A stretch of DNA of 64,000 bases, taken from positions 313,290 to 377,289 of the forward strand of contig NZ_BMUC01000006.1 in assembly GCF_014649995.1 (NCBI RefSeq), read 5' to 3'. Below, piece by piece: positions 41,608 through 52,411 of the stretch. A program made the position numbers and the translations under genes. A model generated the notes under the pieces. It was not told where the DNA came from. It saw nothing but the letters and a program-made list of their open reading frames with translations, and searched no databases. Source of the DNA: Streptomyces griseoflavus. GTDB lineage: Bacteria > Actinomycetota > Actinomycetes > Streptomycetales > Streptomycetaceae. Each line of letters opens with the position of its first letter. Position 1 is the stretch's first letter.

Positions 41608-41619
41608 GACAACGTTGTC
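41608..41619. promoter_or_regulatory. LacI-type operator candidate upstream of the GH92 gene
   Basis: GACAACGTTGTC is a perfect 12-bp palindrome with the AACGTT centre typical of LacI/GalR operators. It lies between the predicted -10 and the ATG, 24 nt before the start, where a bound repressor would block transcription. Confidence 0.65.
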
Positions 41620-41642
41620 CAGCACAGGGAGGGTGCTCGCGC

Positions 41643-44600
41643 ATGCAACGTAGGGTCCGGCACAGATGGGGAACGGCGGTCGTCGCGGCGACCGCCTTTG
41701 CTTTGGCCGCGGGCTCGCAGGGCGTCGCGGTCGCCCTGCCCGAGGCACCGGCGAAGGCGGACCGGGAGTTCGCCTCGTCCTTCGAGGCGGGTCAGCCGGC
41801 TCCGGACTGGCTGAACACCGTGGACACCGCGCCGGGCGGCGGCAAACGCGCCTCGGGCGTGGACGGCGGGTTCACCTCCGGGATCCCCGGCAACGTCACC
41901 GACCACGTCACGGACGTCCGTGCCAGCGGGGAGAACACCAACGCCAAGGAGGTGAAGGGGAACCTCTTCGACGGGGAACCCGCCACCAAGTGGCTGACGT
42001 TCGCGCCGACCGGCTGGATCGAGTTCGAGCTGGACGAGCCGGCGAAGATCGTCGAGTACGCCCTCACCTCGGCCAACGACCACGCCGAACGCGACCCCGT
42101 GGACTGGACGTTGAAGGGCTCGGCGGACGGCGAGGACTGGCGGACGCTGGACACCCGCTCCGGGCAGTCCTTCGCCGAACGGTTCCAAACCAAGACCTAC
42201 GACCTCGCCGAGGCGGCCGAATACCGTTACTGGCGGGTGGACTTCACCAAGAACAACGGGGCGGGGGACGCGCTCCAGCTCGCCGAGATCCAGCTGTCCA
42301 CCGGCATCGCCGACCCCATACCGGAGGACATGCTCTCGCTCGTCGACCGCGGCCCGAGCGGCTCGCCGACGGCGAAGGCGGACGCCGGCTTCACCGGCAA
42401 GCGCGCCCTGCGCTACGCGGGCCGGCACACCGCGGACGGCCGGGCGTACTCGTACAACAAGGTCTTCGACGTGAACGTGAAGGTCGAGCGCCGTACGGAG
42501 CTGTCGTACAAGATCTTCCCGTCGATGGCGGACCGGGACCTCGACTACGACGCCACGAACGTCTCCGTCGACCTGGCCTTCACCGACGGCACCCACCTGA
42601 GCGACCTGAGGGCGACGGACCAGCACGGCTTCCCGCTGTCGCCGCGCGGCCAGGGCGAGTCCAAGGTGCTGTACGTCAACCAGTGGAACAGCGTGCGCTC
42701 CGCGATCGGTTCGGTCGCCGCCGGCAAGACCGTCGACCGGATCCTGGTGGCCTACGACTCCCCGAAGGGCCCGGCGAAGTTCCGCGGCTGGCTCGACGAC
42801 GTGGCGCTGAAGCGGGTGGAGCCCGAACGTCCGAAGGCCCATCTGTCGGACTACGCGGTGACGACCCGGGGCACCAACTCCAGCGGCGCCTTCTCGCGCG
42901 GCAACACCTTCCCCGCGACGGCCGTGCCGCACGGTTTCAACTTCTGGACGCCGGTCACCAACGCCGGCTCCACCAGCTGGCTGTACGACTACGCGAGCGG
43001 CAACAACGACGACAACCTGCCGACGGTCCAGGCGTTCAGCGCGAGCCACGAGCCGAGCCCCTGGATGGGTGACCGGCAGACCTTCCAGGTGATGCCGTCG
43101 GCCGCCTCCGGCACCCCGGACACCGGCCGTGAGGCGCGCGAGCTGGCCTTCCGGCACGAGAACGAGACGGCCAGGCCCTACTACTACGGGGTGCGGTTCG
43201 AGAACGGCGTGAAGGCCGAGATGGTGCCGACGGACCACGCCGCGATGATGCGTTTCACCTTCCCCGGTGACGACGCGAGCGTGCTGTTCGACAACGTCAA
43301 CGACCAGGCGGGGCTGACCCTCGACAAGGAGAACGGCACCTTCACGGGCTACTCCGACGTCAAGTCCGGGCTGTCCACGGGCGCGACCCGGATGTTCGTG
43401 TACGGCGAGTTCGACCGGAAGGTCACCGCCGGCGGCGCCGAGGGCATCAAGGGCCACCTGCGCTTCGACGCGGGCAGGAACCGCACGGTCACCCTGCGCC
43501 TGGCCACGTCCCTGATCGGCGTCGACCAGGCGAAGGACAACCTGCGCCAGGAGATCGGCCGCACCGCCACCTTCGACAAGGTCAAGCGGGACGCGCAGCG
43601 CCAGTGGGACCGGATCCTCGGCAAGGTCGAGGTGGAGGGCGCCACACCGGACCAGCTGACCACGCTGTACTCCAGCCTCTACCGGCTGTACCTGTACCCC
43701 AACTCGGGCTTCGAGAAGGTCGGCGGGAAGGACAAGTACGCCTCGCCGTTCTCCCGGATGGAGCGGCCGGACACGCCGACGCACACCGGTGCGAAGATCG
43801 TGGACGGCAAGGTGTACGTCAACAACGGCTTCTGGGACACCTACCGGACCACCTGGCCGGCGTACTCCTTCCTGACGCCCTCCAAGGCCGGTGAGCTGGT
43901 CGACGGGTTCGTGCAGCACTACAAGGACGGCGGCTGGACCTCCCGCTGGTCCTCCCCCGGCTACGCCGACCTGATGACCGGCACCTCCTCCGACGTGGCG
44001 TTCGCGGACGCGTACGTCAAGGGCGTCGACGGCTTCGACGCGGAGGCCGCCTACGACGCCGCCGTGAAGAACGCCACCGTCGTGCCGCCGTCGTCCGGTG
44101 TGGGCCGCAAGGGCATGGCCACCTCGCCGTTCCTCGGCTACACCGGCACCGAGACGCACGAGGGCCTGTCCTGGGCGCTCGAGGGCTACCTCAACGACTA
44201 CGGCATCGCCAGGATGGGCGAGGCCCTGTACGAGAAGACGGGCGAGCGGCGCTACCAGGAGGAGTCCGCCTACTTCCTCGACCGCGCCCAGGACTACGTC
44301 AACCTCTTCGACTCCGAGGCCGGATTCTTCCAGGGCCGCGACGCCAAGGGCGACTGGCGCGTGAAGTCCTCCTCGTACGACCCGCGGGTGTGGGGGTACG
44401 ACTACACCGAGACCAACGGCTGGGGGTACGCCTTCACCGCCGCCCAGGACAGCCGCGGCCTGGCCAACCTGTACGGCGGCCGCAAGGGACTCGGCGACAA
44501 GCTCGACGCGTACCTCTCCACCCCGGAGACGGCCTCCCCGGAACTCAAGGGCTCCTACAACGGGGTCATCCACGAGATGATCGAGGCGCGTGACGTCCGG

Positions 44601-45443
44601 ATGGGCATGTACGGCCACTCCAACCAGGTCGCCCACCACGCCCTGTACATGTACGACGCGGCCGGGCAGCCCTGGAAGACGCAGAAGAACGTGCGCGAGG
44701 TGCTGTCCCGCCTCTACACGGGCAGCGAGATCGGCCAGGGCTACCACGGCGACGAGGACAACGGCGAGCAGTCGGCCTGGTACCTGTTCTCCTCGCTCGG
44801 CTTCTACCCGCTCGTCATGGGCAGCGGCGAATACGCCATCGGCTCACCGCTGTTCAAGAAGACGACCGTGCACCTGGAGAACGGCCGCGAACTGGTCGTC
44901 AAGGCGCCGAGGAACAGCGCGGAGAACGTGTACGTGCAGGGCCTGAAGGTCAACGGCAAGCGGTGGAACTCCACTTCGCTGCCGCACTCGGTGATCGCCA
45001 AGGGCGGCGTCCTGGAGTTCGACATGGGCCCGCGCCCGTCGTCGTGGGGCACCGGCAAGGACGCGGCACCCGTGTCCATCACCCAGGACGACGAGGTGCC
45101 CGCGCCCCGGAAGGACGCGCTGAAGGGCGGGGGCGCGCTGTTCGACAACACGTCGGCGACCGGCGCCACGGTGTCCACCGTGGACCTTCCCGTCACCGGT
45201 GACACCGAGGCCGTGCAGTACACGCTGACCTCCTCGGACCACGCCGACGCGCCCACGGGCTGGGTGCTGCAGGGTTCGGCCGACGGGGAGACGTGGACGG
45301 ACCTGGACCGGCGGACGGACGAGTCCTTCCGCTGGGACCGGCAGACCCGCGCCTTCTCGGTGGGCGAACCGGGGTCCTACGGCCACTACCGGCTGGTCTT
45401 CAGCGGTGAGGCGACGCTGACGGAGGTGGAACTGCTGGGCTGA
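41643..45443 (+). CDS. secreted GH92 alpha-mannosidase with F5/8-type C domains
   Basis: A 1266-aa exported enzyme. A signal peptide (~1-32, ending GVAVALP) is followed by an F5/8 type C (CBM32-like) domain at ~75-225, a beta-sandwich at ~230-395, and the GH92 catalytic region at ~405-1150. GH92 blocks include RGNTFPATAVPHGFNFWTPV, NNGFWDTYRTTWPAY, ETHEGLSWALEGYLNDYG, GYHGDEDNGEQSAWYLFSSL and GFYPLVMGSGEYAIG; the acidic DEDNGE segment carries catalytic residues in the family. A second F5/8-like domain ends the protein (~1165-1266). GH92 enzymes are calcium-dependent exo-alpha-mannosidases acting on mannans and N-glycans. The ATG has a GGGAGGG site. A LacI-type palindrome precedes it, and a 13-bp terminator follows. 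Confidence 0.93.
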   Translation: MQRRVRHRWGTAVVAATAFALAAGSQGVAVALPEAPAKADREFASSFEAGQPAPDWLNTVDTAPGGGKRASGVDGGFTSGIPGNVTDHVTDVRASGENTNAKEVKGNLFDGEPATKWLTFAPTGWIEFELDEPAKIVEYALTSANDHAERDPVDWTLKGSADGEDWRTLDTRSGQSFAERFQTKTYDLAEAAEYRYWRVDFTKNNGAGDALQLAEIQLSTGIADPIPEDMLSLVDRGPSGSPTAKADAGFTGKRALRYAGRHTADGRAYSYNKVFDVNVKVERRTELSYKIFPSMADRDLDYDATNVSVDLAFTDGTHLSDLRATDQHGFPLSPRGQGESKVLYVNQWNSVRSAIGSVAAGKTVDRILVAYDSPKGPAKFRGWLDDVALKRVEPERPKAHLSDYAVTTRGTNSSGAFSRGNTFPATAVPHGFNFWTPVTNAGSTSWLYDYASGNNDDNLPTVQAFSASHEPSPWMGDRQTFQVMPSAASGTPDTGREARELAFRHENETARPYYYGVRFENGVKAEMVPTDHAAMMRFTFPGDDASVLFDNVNDQAGLTLDKENGTFTGYSDVKSGLSTGATRMFVYGEFDRKVTAGGAEGIKGHLRFDAGRNRTVTLRLATSLIGVDQAKDNLRQEIGRTATFDKVKRDAQRQWDRILGKVEVEGATPDQLTTLYSSLYRLYLYPNSGFEKVGGKDKYASPFSRMERPDTPTHTGAKIVDGKVYVNNGFWDTYRTTWPAYSFLTPSKAGELVDGFVQHYKDGGWTSRWSSPGYADLMTGTSSDVAFADAYVKGVDGFDAEAAYDAAVKNATVVPPSSGVGRKGMATSPFLGYTGTETHEGLSWALEGYLNDYGIARMGEALYEKTGERRYQEESAYFLDRAQDYVNLFDSEAGFFQGRDAKGDWRVKSSSYDPRVWGYDYTETNGWGYAFTAAQDSRGLANLYGGRKGLGDKLDAYLSTPETASPELKGSYNGVIHEMIEARDVRMGMYGHSNQVAHHALYMYDAAGQPWKTQKNVREVLSRLYTGSEIGQGYHGDEDNGEQSAWYLFSSLGFYPLVMGSGEYAIGSPLFKKTTVHLENGRELVVKAPRNSAENVYVQGLKVNGKRWNSTSLPHSVIAKGGVLEFDMGPRPSSWGTGKDAAPVSITQDDEVPAPRKDALKGGGALFDNTSATGATVSTVDLPVTGDTEAVQYTLTSSDHADAPTGWVLQGSADGETWTDLDRRTDESFRWDRQTRAFSVGEPGSYGHYRLVFSGEATLTEVELLG

Positions 45444-45454
45444 CCGCGGCTCAC

Positions 45455-45487
45455 GGGGCGGGTCCGGGCGTCGTCCGGACCCGCCCC
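45455..45487 (+). terminator. terminator of the GH92 gene
   Basis: A perfect 13-bp stem (GGGGCGGGTCCGG / CCGGACCCGCCCC) with a 7-nt loop, then TTCCCCTT, begins 12 nt after the GH92 stop. Confidence 0.8.
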
Positions 45488-45579
45488 TTCCCCTTGCGGG
45501 GCCGCGGTCAGCCGTGCCGGACCGTACGGCGAGGGGGGTGGACGGGGCGGCAGTGTCCCACGGCGGGTTCCGGTCCAGT

Positions 45580-45595
45580 GTGGGAGCGCTCCCAC
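45580..45595. promoter_or_regulatory. orphan CebR-type operator
   Basis: GTGGGAGCGCTCCCAC is a perfect 16-bp palindrome containing TGGGAGCGCTCCCA, the binding site I know for CebR, the cellobiose-responsive LacI-family repressor. It sits between the 3' ends of two convergent genes, so no start codon lies downstream in either direction. Confidence 0.65.
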
Positions 45596-45668
45596 CCCGT
45601 CCGTGGGGGACGGTATCGCCACCGGCCGCCGTTGTAAACGCCGCGGTGGCGGCGCGTCGCGCCCCCGG

Positions 45669-46763
45669 TCAGCCGGGCGCCCCGCGATCTCCGCCCGGCG
45701 GGAGCCGGTGCTCGATCTCGGCGGCGGCCCGCTGCCCCTCGAAGAGGGCGACGGTCGACAGCAGCGCCCGCTGTCCACCCGCCTGGCGCAGGGCGGCACG
45801 GACGATCGCGACCACGTCCTCCCGCTGCCGGACGCCCCTCAGGTCGATCCGGCGGGCGAGGGACTGCTCCAGCGCGGAGGCGAACTGCTGCCGCCCGGGC
45901 GCGTCCTCCATGCAGGGCAGCCCCGCGAGCGCCTCGGTGAGCAGCAGGAGAGCCCCGGGTGCGGGCCGGGGCGCCTCGGGGGCAGGAGCGTGCCCCGGGG
46001 AGGCGCCGGGGGGCGGAGAGGGCTGCCGGACCGACCTCGCCACCACCAAACGGTGTTCGACCTCGGCCCACATCTGCGGGCGCTGCCCGGCGCCGGAGTC
46101 GCGCAGTTCCTCGAAGGCGTAGTCGTAGAGTTCGTGCACGTCGATCAGGCCGTCCCGGCCGCGGTCCGCCTCGCCGGTGCGCAGTCCCTTGACGAGGGCT
46201 CCGGTGAACCGGGACGGCTCCGGGCCCAGTTCGGTGACGCGTTCGCCCTCCCAGGCGTACTCGGTGCGGTTGGTGGCGGTGAGGACCGCGCGGCCGTGGC
46301 CGCCCAGCTGGTCCTCGACGTGGACGGCGGTGTCACCCTTGGTCCCGGTCAGGAAGGCGCCGCTGTAGCAGCAGTCCAGGATCAGGACGACCGACCGGGC
46401 CCGGCACCGGTTCATCTGCTGCCGGACGAACCGGGCGGGCACCGAGGTGGAGGCGAGCAGCCGGCGGTCGGTGTCGGTGGCGGCGAAGTGCAGTTCGCCG
46501 TTGTCGTTCTTGAGGCCGTGGCAGGACAGGTGCAGCAGGAGCAGGTCGTCGCGGCGGCGGTCGAGGAAGAAGCGCTCGATGGCCCGGGTGACCTCGTGGT
46601 GGGCCCGGTCGACGGCCGTGTCGACCTGGAAGTCGCCGATGCGCGGGTCCCCGAGCACCTCGGCCAGGGCCAGGGCGTCCCTGGCGGGCGACCGCAACCG
46701 GCCCAGGTTCCCGTCGCGGTAGGTGCCGGTGGCCACGAGGAGGGCGTGGCGGCCCGCGGACAC
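45669..46763 (-). CDS. caspase-like (C14) protease with effector-associated domain (EAD2 type)
   Basis: A 364-aa protein. The caspase-fold domain (~1-245) begins HALLVATGTYRDGNL, has the catalytic His in LHLSCHGLKND (H82) and the catalytic Cys in VVLILDCCYSGAF (C132). A Pro/Ala-rich linker (~245-270) leads to a C-terminal helical domain (~272-350: LLLLTEALAGLPCMED through STVALFEGQ) that matches the EAD2 pattern from actinobacterial conflict systems. EADs are thought to join an effector to its sensor or activator. The GTG start lacks a clear ribosome-binding site, but it lies 14 nt after the EACC1 stop, so translational coupling is likely. Expected role: signal-triggered proteolysis, perhaps in phage defence or regulated death. 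Confidence 0.88.
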   Translation of the reverse strand: MSAGRHALLVATGTYRDGNLGRLRSPARDALALAEVLGDPRIGDFQVDTAVDRAHHEVTRAIERFFLDRRRDDLLLLHLSCHGLKNDNGELHFAATDTDRRLLASTSVPARFVRQQMNRCRARSVVLILDCCYSGAFLTGTKGDTAVHVEDQLGGHGRAVLTATNRTEYAWEGERVTELGPEPSRFTGALVKGLRTGEADRGRDGLIDVHELYDYAFEELRDSGAGQRPQMWAEVEHRLVVARSVRQPSPPPGASPGHAPAPEAPRPAPGALLLLTEALAGLPCMEDAPGRQQFASALEQSLARRIDLRGVRQREDVVAIVRAALRQAGGQRALLSTVALFEGQRAAAEIEHRLPPGGDRGAPG

Positions 46764-46777
46764 GGCCGTCGCGCCCG

Positions 46778-47197
46778 TCAGGCGTCCTGGCCGTCGGCCG
46801 GTTCCGGTTCCTGGCCGTGCGCGGCCAGGAACGCCTCGATGAGCCGTTGCTGGTCGGCGGAGGAGACGGCCTCCATCTCCAGGCTGTCCTCGCCCAGTGT
46901 GATGCTGACCGTGCGCACCGGGCGGTTCTCGATCCAGGTCCGCACCAGGTCGACCGCCGAGCGCAGCACGAAGGGGGCCGCGGTGACGACGAGCGCCCCG
47001 ACGGCGATCGCGTCGGCCGGCTTGGCCCCGGCGGGGATGTCCCCGGAGCGGTTCAGTTCGACGCGGTCCACGTCCAGTTCGAGCAGCCGTTCACGCAACT
47101 GGAGTGCCAGCGCGTCGAGTTCTTCCTGGTCGCTGTCCCGGCCGCCGGCCAGGACAAGATGCATGCGCTCCGTGCGGCCCACCGCCACCCCCGTCAT
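46778..47197 (-). CDS. effector-associated constant component (EACC1-like) protein
   Basis: A 139-aa protein. Its pattern is an N-terminal strand (MHLVLAGGRDSDQEELDALALQLRE-type), a central hydrophobic helix (GALVVTAAPFVLRSAVDLVRTWI, ~69-91), and a C-terminal strand block with VSITLGEDSLEMEAVSSADQ. This matches EACC1, a small protein regularly encoded next to EAD-containing effectors. A predicted TACGCT -10 box 13 nt upstream of the ATG at 47197 implies a very short leader; the ATG at 47164 has a closer GGAG and is an alternative. It is co-transcribed with the caspase gene. EACC1 is thought to tether or gate the effector, possibly at the membrane. That is inference. Confidence 0.78.
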   Translation of the reverse strand: MTGVAVGRTERMHLVLAGGRDSDQEELDALALQLRERLLELDVDRVELNRSGDIPAGAKPADAIAVGALVVTAAPFVLRSAVDLVRTWIENRPVRTVSITLGEDSLEMEAVSSADQQRLIEAFLAAHGQEPEPADGQDA

Positions 47198-47210
47198 CCG
47201 GTGAGGTTTT

Positions 47211-47216
47211 AGCGTA
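47211..47216 (-). promoter_or_regulatory. -10 element of the EACC1-caspase operon
   Basis: TACGCT on the minus strand lies 13 nt before the ATG at 47197, so the leader would be only about 6 nt. No good -35 hexamer was seen. Confidence 0.4.
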
Positions 47217-47235
47217 CAACCGGGGGAGACGGCGG

Positions 47236-47266
47236 GGGCCGCATCCCCGGAACGGGAATGCGGCCC
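47236..47266 (-). terminator. aconitase terminator
   Basis: A 14-bp stem with one mismatch (GGGCCGCAT...CCCG paired with CGGG...ATGCGGCCC) lies 21 nt after the aconitase stop. Confidence 0.7.
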
Positions 47267-47287
47267 TCGACCGGCGTGCCTTGCCGC

Positions 47288-50077
<2,790 letters not shown>

Positions 50078-50078
50078 C

Positions 50079-50097
50079 TAAGGTAAGGCTAAGTTAG
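50079..50097. promoter_or_regulatory. iron-box-like (IdeR/DmdR1) site upstream of aconitase
   Basis: TAAGGTAAGGCTAAGTTAG matches 16 of 19 positions of the IdeR-type consensus TWAGGTWAGSCTWACCTWA. It lies 68-86 bp upstream of the aconitase start. DmdR1 is the streptomycete iron-dependent regulator of this type. Confidence 0.55.
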
Positions 50098-50139
50098 GCG
50101 ACCCTCACCAGGGTGGCGGCTGCGGTGCTCCTCGGCAGA

Positions 50140-50157
50140 TATCTCGATGTCGAGATA
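50140..50157. promoter_or_regulatory. 18-bp dyad upstream of aconitase
   Basis: TATCTCGATGTCGAGATA: perfect 8-bp arms (TATCTCGA/TCGAGATA) around TG. It is about 130 bp upstream of the aconitase start. The regulator is unknown to me. Confidence 0.6.
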
Positions 50158-50568
50158 ACTCTAGTACACATGGACGGAATGGTCATGCCCGGGCCCGGCC
50201 GACGGCCCCCGCCGCGCGCGGCCCGGCCCGGTCGTGCGGACTGCTGCCGCCAGTCAACCCGCTCGCGGACGTGATCGCACCGGAGTCCGGAGCCCCCGGC
50301 CCGCGCACGGCCGGCCTGCGGCGCAGCGCTTCACCCCCGCGGGTACCCGGAGAGCGGGCCGGCATGGTCGCCACCCTCGCGCACGGCACGGCTCCCACGC
50401 ACCGCACGGCGGCGGAAGCGGGCCGCCTGCCGCACGTCCGCGTCTCCGCTCCCCCGCACCTCCGCGCCGCACCTCCGCTCCCGGCGGGGCCTGTCTGCGA
50501 GCCATCAGTACGCCCGGACGGGGTAAGCGACTGAGACCGAGTCAGTTACCACGCAGAGGAGGCAGGGA

Positions 50569-50760
50569 TGCCGCTCACGTTCCGCAAGAGCTTCCGGATC
50601 CTTCCGGGGGTGCGGCTCAACATCAACAAGCGCTCGTGGTCCATCACCACGGGCGGCAAGAACGGCCCCCGCCACACCCGCAGCAGCACAGGACGTCGTA
50701 CGACATCAATGGATTTGCCCGGACCTTTCGGATGGCGCCGGACCACGCGGTCCCGCTGAG
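50569..50760 (+). CDS. DUF4236 small protein
   Basis: A 63-aa basic protein beginning MPLTFRKSFRILPGVRLNIN and continuing KRSWSITTGG, the signature of DUF4236, then GPRHTRSSTGRRTTSMDLPGPFGW. The family domain is short, has two Gly-rich strand pairs, and its function is not known. An AGGAGG site 6-7 nt upstream of the ATG gives strong translation initiation. It lies 78 nt upstream of the XRE-MurA gene on the same strand, with a separate palindrome in between. It may be a small structural or nucleic-acid-binding protein given the high Arg content; that is speculation. Confidence 0.82.
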
Positions 50761-50816
50761 GCGGGGACCGCTGACGTCACATCACCCGAACGGACCCCCC
50801 AAGAGGCGCCATCTCA

Positions 50817-50827
50817 TATCTGAGATA
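50817..50827. promoter_or_regulatory. palindrome before the XRE-MurA gene
   Basis: TATCTGAGATA is an 11-bp palindrome, within a larger ATCTCA-TATC-TGAGAT repeat (50811-50826), 11 nt before the ATG. It could be an autoregulatory site for the XRE domain of the encoded protein. Confidence 0.45.
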
Positions 50828-50838
50828 GCCTCAACCCC

Positions 50839-52368
50839 ATGGCAGACGACTACCTCGTACGCATCGGCAAGCTCATCCGCGACGCCCGGCAACACCGCGG
50901 CTGGACGCAGACACAGCTCGCCGAGGCGCTCGGTACCAGCCAGAGCGCCGTCAACCGCATCGAGCGCGGCAACCAGAACATCAGCCTTGAGATGATCGCC
51001 CGTATCGGCGAGGCGCTGGACAGCGAGATCGTCTCCCTGGGCTACGCCGGCCCGATGCACTTGCGCGTGGTGGGCGGCCGGCACCTCTCCGGCTCCATCG
51101 ACGTCAAGACGAGCAAGAACGCGTGTGTGGCACTGCTGTGCGCCTCGCTGCTCAACAGCGGGCGCACGGTGCTGCGCCGCGTGGCACGCATCGAGGAGGT
51201 CTACCGCCTGCTCGAGGTGCTGAACTCCATCGGCGTGCGCACCCGCTGGATCAACGACGGCGTCGACCTGGAGATCGTGCCGCCGGCCGAGCTGGACCTC
51301 GCGGCCATCGACGCGGACGCCGCCCGCCGCACCCGCTCCATCATCATGTTCCTCGGCCCGCTGCTGCACCGCACGGACCGCTTCATGCTGCCCTACGCCG
51401 GCGGCTGCGACCTCGGCACCCGCACCGTCGAACCGCACATGATCGCGCTGCGCCGGTTCGGCCTGGACATCGCCGCGACCGAGGGCCAGTACCACGCGGT
51501 GGTCGACCGCTCCGTCGCCCCCGACCGCCCGATCGTGCTGACCGAGCGCGGGGACACCGTCACCGAGAACGCGCTGCTCGCCGCCGCCCGGCACGACGGC
51601 ACCACCGTCATCCGCAACGCCTCCTCCAACTACATGGTCCAGGACCTGTGCTTCTTCCTGGAGGCCCTGGGCGTCAAGGTCGACGGCATCGGCACCACCA
51701 CGCTCACCGTGCACGGCGTGCCCACCATCGACGTCGACGTCGACTACTCCCCCTCCGAGGACCCGGTCGAGGCGATGAGCCTGGTCGCCGCGGCCGTGGT
51801 GACGGAGTCGGAGCTGACGGTCCGCCGGGTCCCCATCGAGTTCCTGGAGATCGAGCTGGCGGTCCTGGAGGAGATGGGCCTCGACCACGACCGCACGCCC
51901 GAGTACTTCGCCGACAACGGCCGCACCCGCCTGGTGGACCTCACCGTCCGGCCCTCCAAACTGGAGGCGCCGATCGACAAGATCCACCCGATGCCGTTCC
52001 CCGGCCTGAACATCGACAACGTCCCGTTCTTCGCGGCGATCGCGGCCGTGGCCCAGGGCCAGACCCTCATCCACGACTGGGTCTACGACAACCGCGCGAT
52101 CTACCTGACCGACCTCAACCGCCTCGGCGGCCGCCTGCAGTTGCTGGACCCGCACCGCGTCCTGGTCGAGGGCCCGACCCGCTGGCGCGCCGCGGAGATG
52201 ATGTGCCCGCCGGCCCTGCGCCCGGCCGTGGTCGTCCTGCTCGCCATGATGGCGGCGGAGGGCACGTCTGTCCTGCGCAACGTGTACGTCATCAACCGCG
52301 GTTACGAGGACCTGGCGGAGCGGCTGAACTCGATCGGCGCGCAGATCGAGATCTTCCGGGACATCTGA
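50839..52368 (+). CDS. XRE helix-turn-helix fused to MurA-like UDP-GlcNAc enolpyruvyl transferase
   Basis: A 509-aa fusion. Residues 8-66 form an XRE helix-turn-helix (LIRDARQHRGWTQTQLAEAL, TSQSAVNRIERGNQNIS). Residues ~73-509 have the EPSP-synthase/MurA fold: the substrate-binding Lys-Asn pair in TSKNACVALLCASLL (K93, N94), the fosfomycin-target Cys in YAGGCDLGTRTVEPH (C190), and the late PPALRPAVVVLLAMMA segment. MurA transfers enolpyruvate to UDP-GlcNAc, the first committed step of peptidoglycan synthesis. The active-site set looks intact, so catalysis is plausible, and the HTH suggests DNA-binding feedback. The ATG is 11 nt after a palindrome; there is no clear ribosome-binding site. A terminator follows directly. 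Confidence 0.9.
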   Translation: MADDYLVRIGKLIRDARQHRGWTQTQLAEALGTSQSAVNRIERGNQNISLEMIARIGEALDSEIVSLGYAGPMHLRVVGGRHLSGSIDVKTSKNACVALLCASLLNSGRTVLRRVARIEEVYRLLEVLNSIGVRTRWINDGVDLEIVPPAELDLAAIDADAARRTRSIIMFLGPLLHRTDRFMLPYAGGCDLGTRTVEPHMIALRRFGLDIAATEGQYHAVVDRSVAPDRPIVLTERGDTVTENALLAAARHDGTTVIRNASSNYMVQDLCFFLEALGVKVDGIGTTTLTVHGVPTIDVDVDYSPSEDPVEAMSLVAAAVVTESELTVRRVPIEFLEIELAVLEEMGLDHDRTPEYFADNGRTRLVDLTVRPSKLEAPIDKIHPMPFPGLNIDNVPFFAAIAAVAQGQTLIHDWVYDNRAIYLTDLNRLGGRLQLLDPHRVLVEGPTRWRAAEMMCPPALRPAVVVLLAMMAAEGTSVLRNVYVINRGYEDLAERLNSIGAQIEIFRDI

Positions 52369-52375
52369 TCGTCGT

Positions 52376-52411
52376 GGTGTCGTGCCCCTTGGAGGCAAGG
52401 GGCACGACACC
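52376..52411 (+). terminator. terminator of the XRE-MurA gene
   Basis: A perfect 15-bp stem (GGTGTCGTGCCCCTT / AAGGGGCACGACACC) with a 6-nt loop starts 8 nt after the stop. Confidence 0.85.

Noticed and set aside
41583-44747. 1054-codon minus-strand open frame opposite the GH92 gene
   Set aside because: Shadow frame typical of high-GC DNA; the sequence is Val/Arg/Gly rich and has no family features, whereas the plus strand encodes a clear mannosidase.
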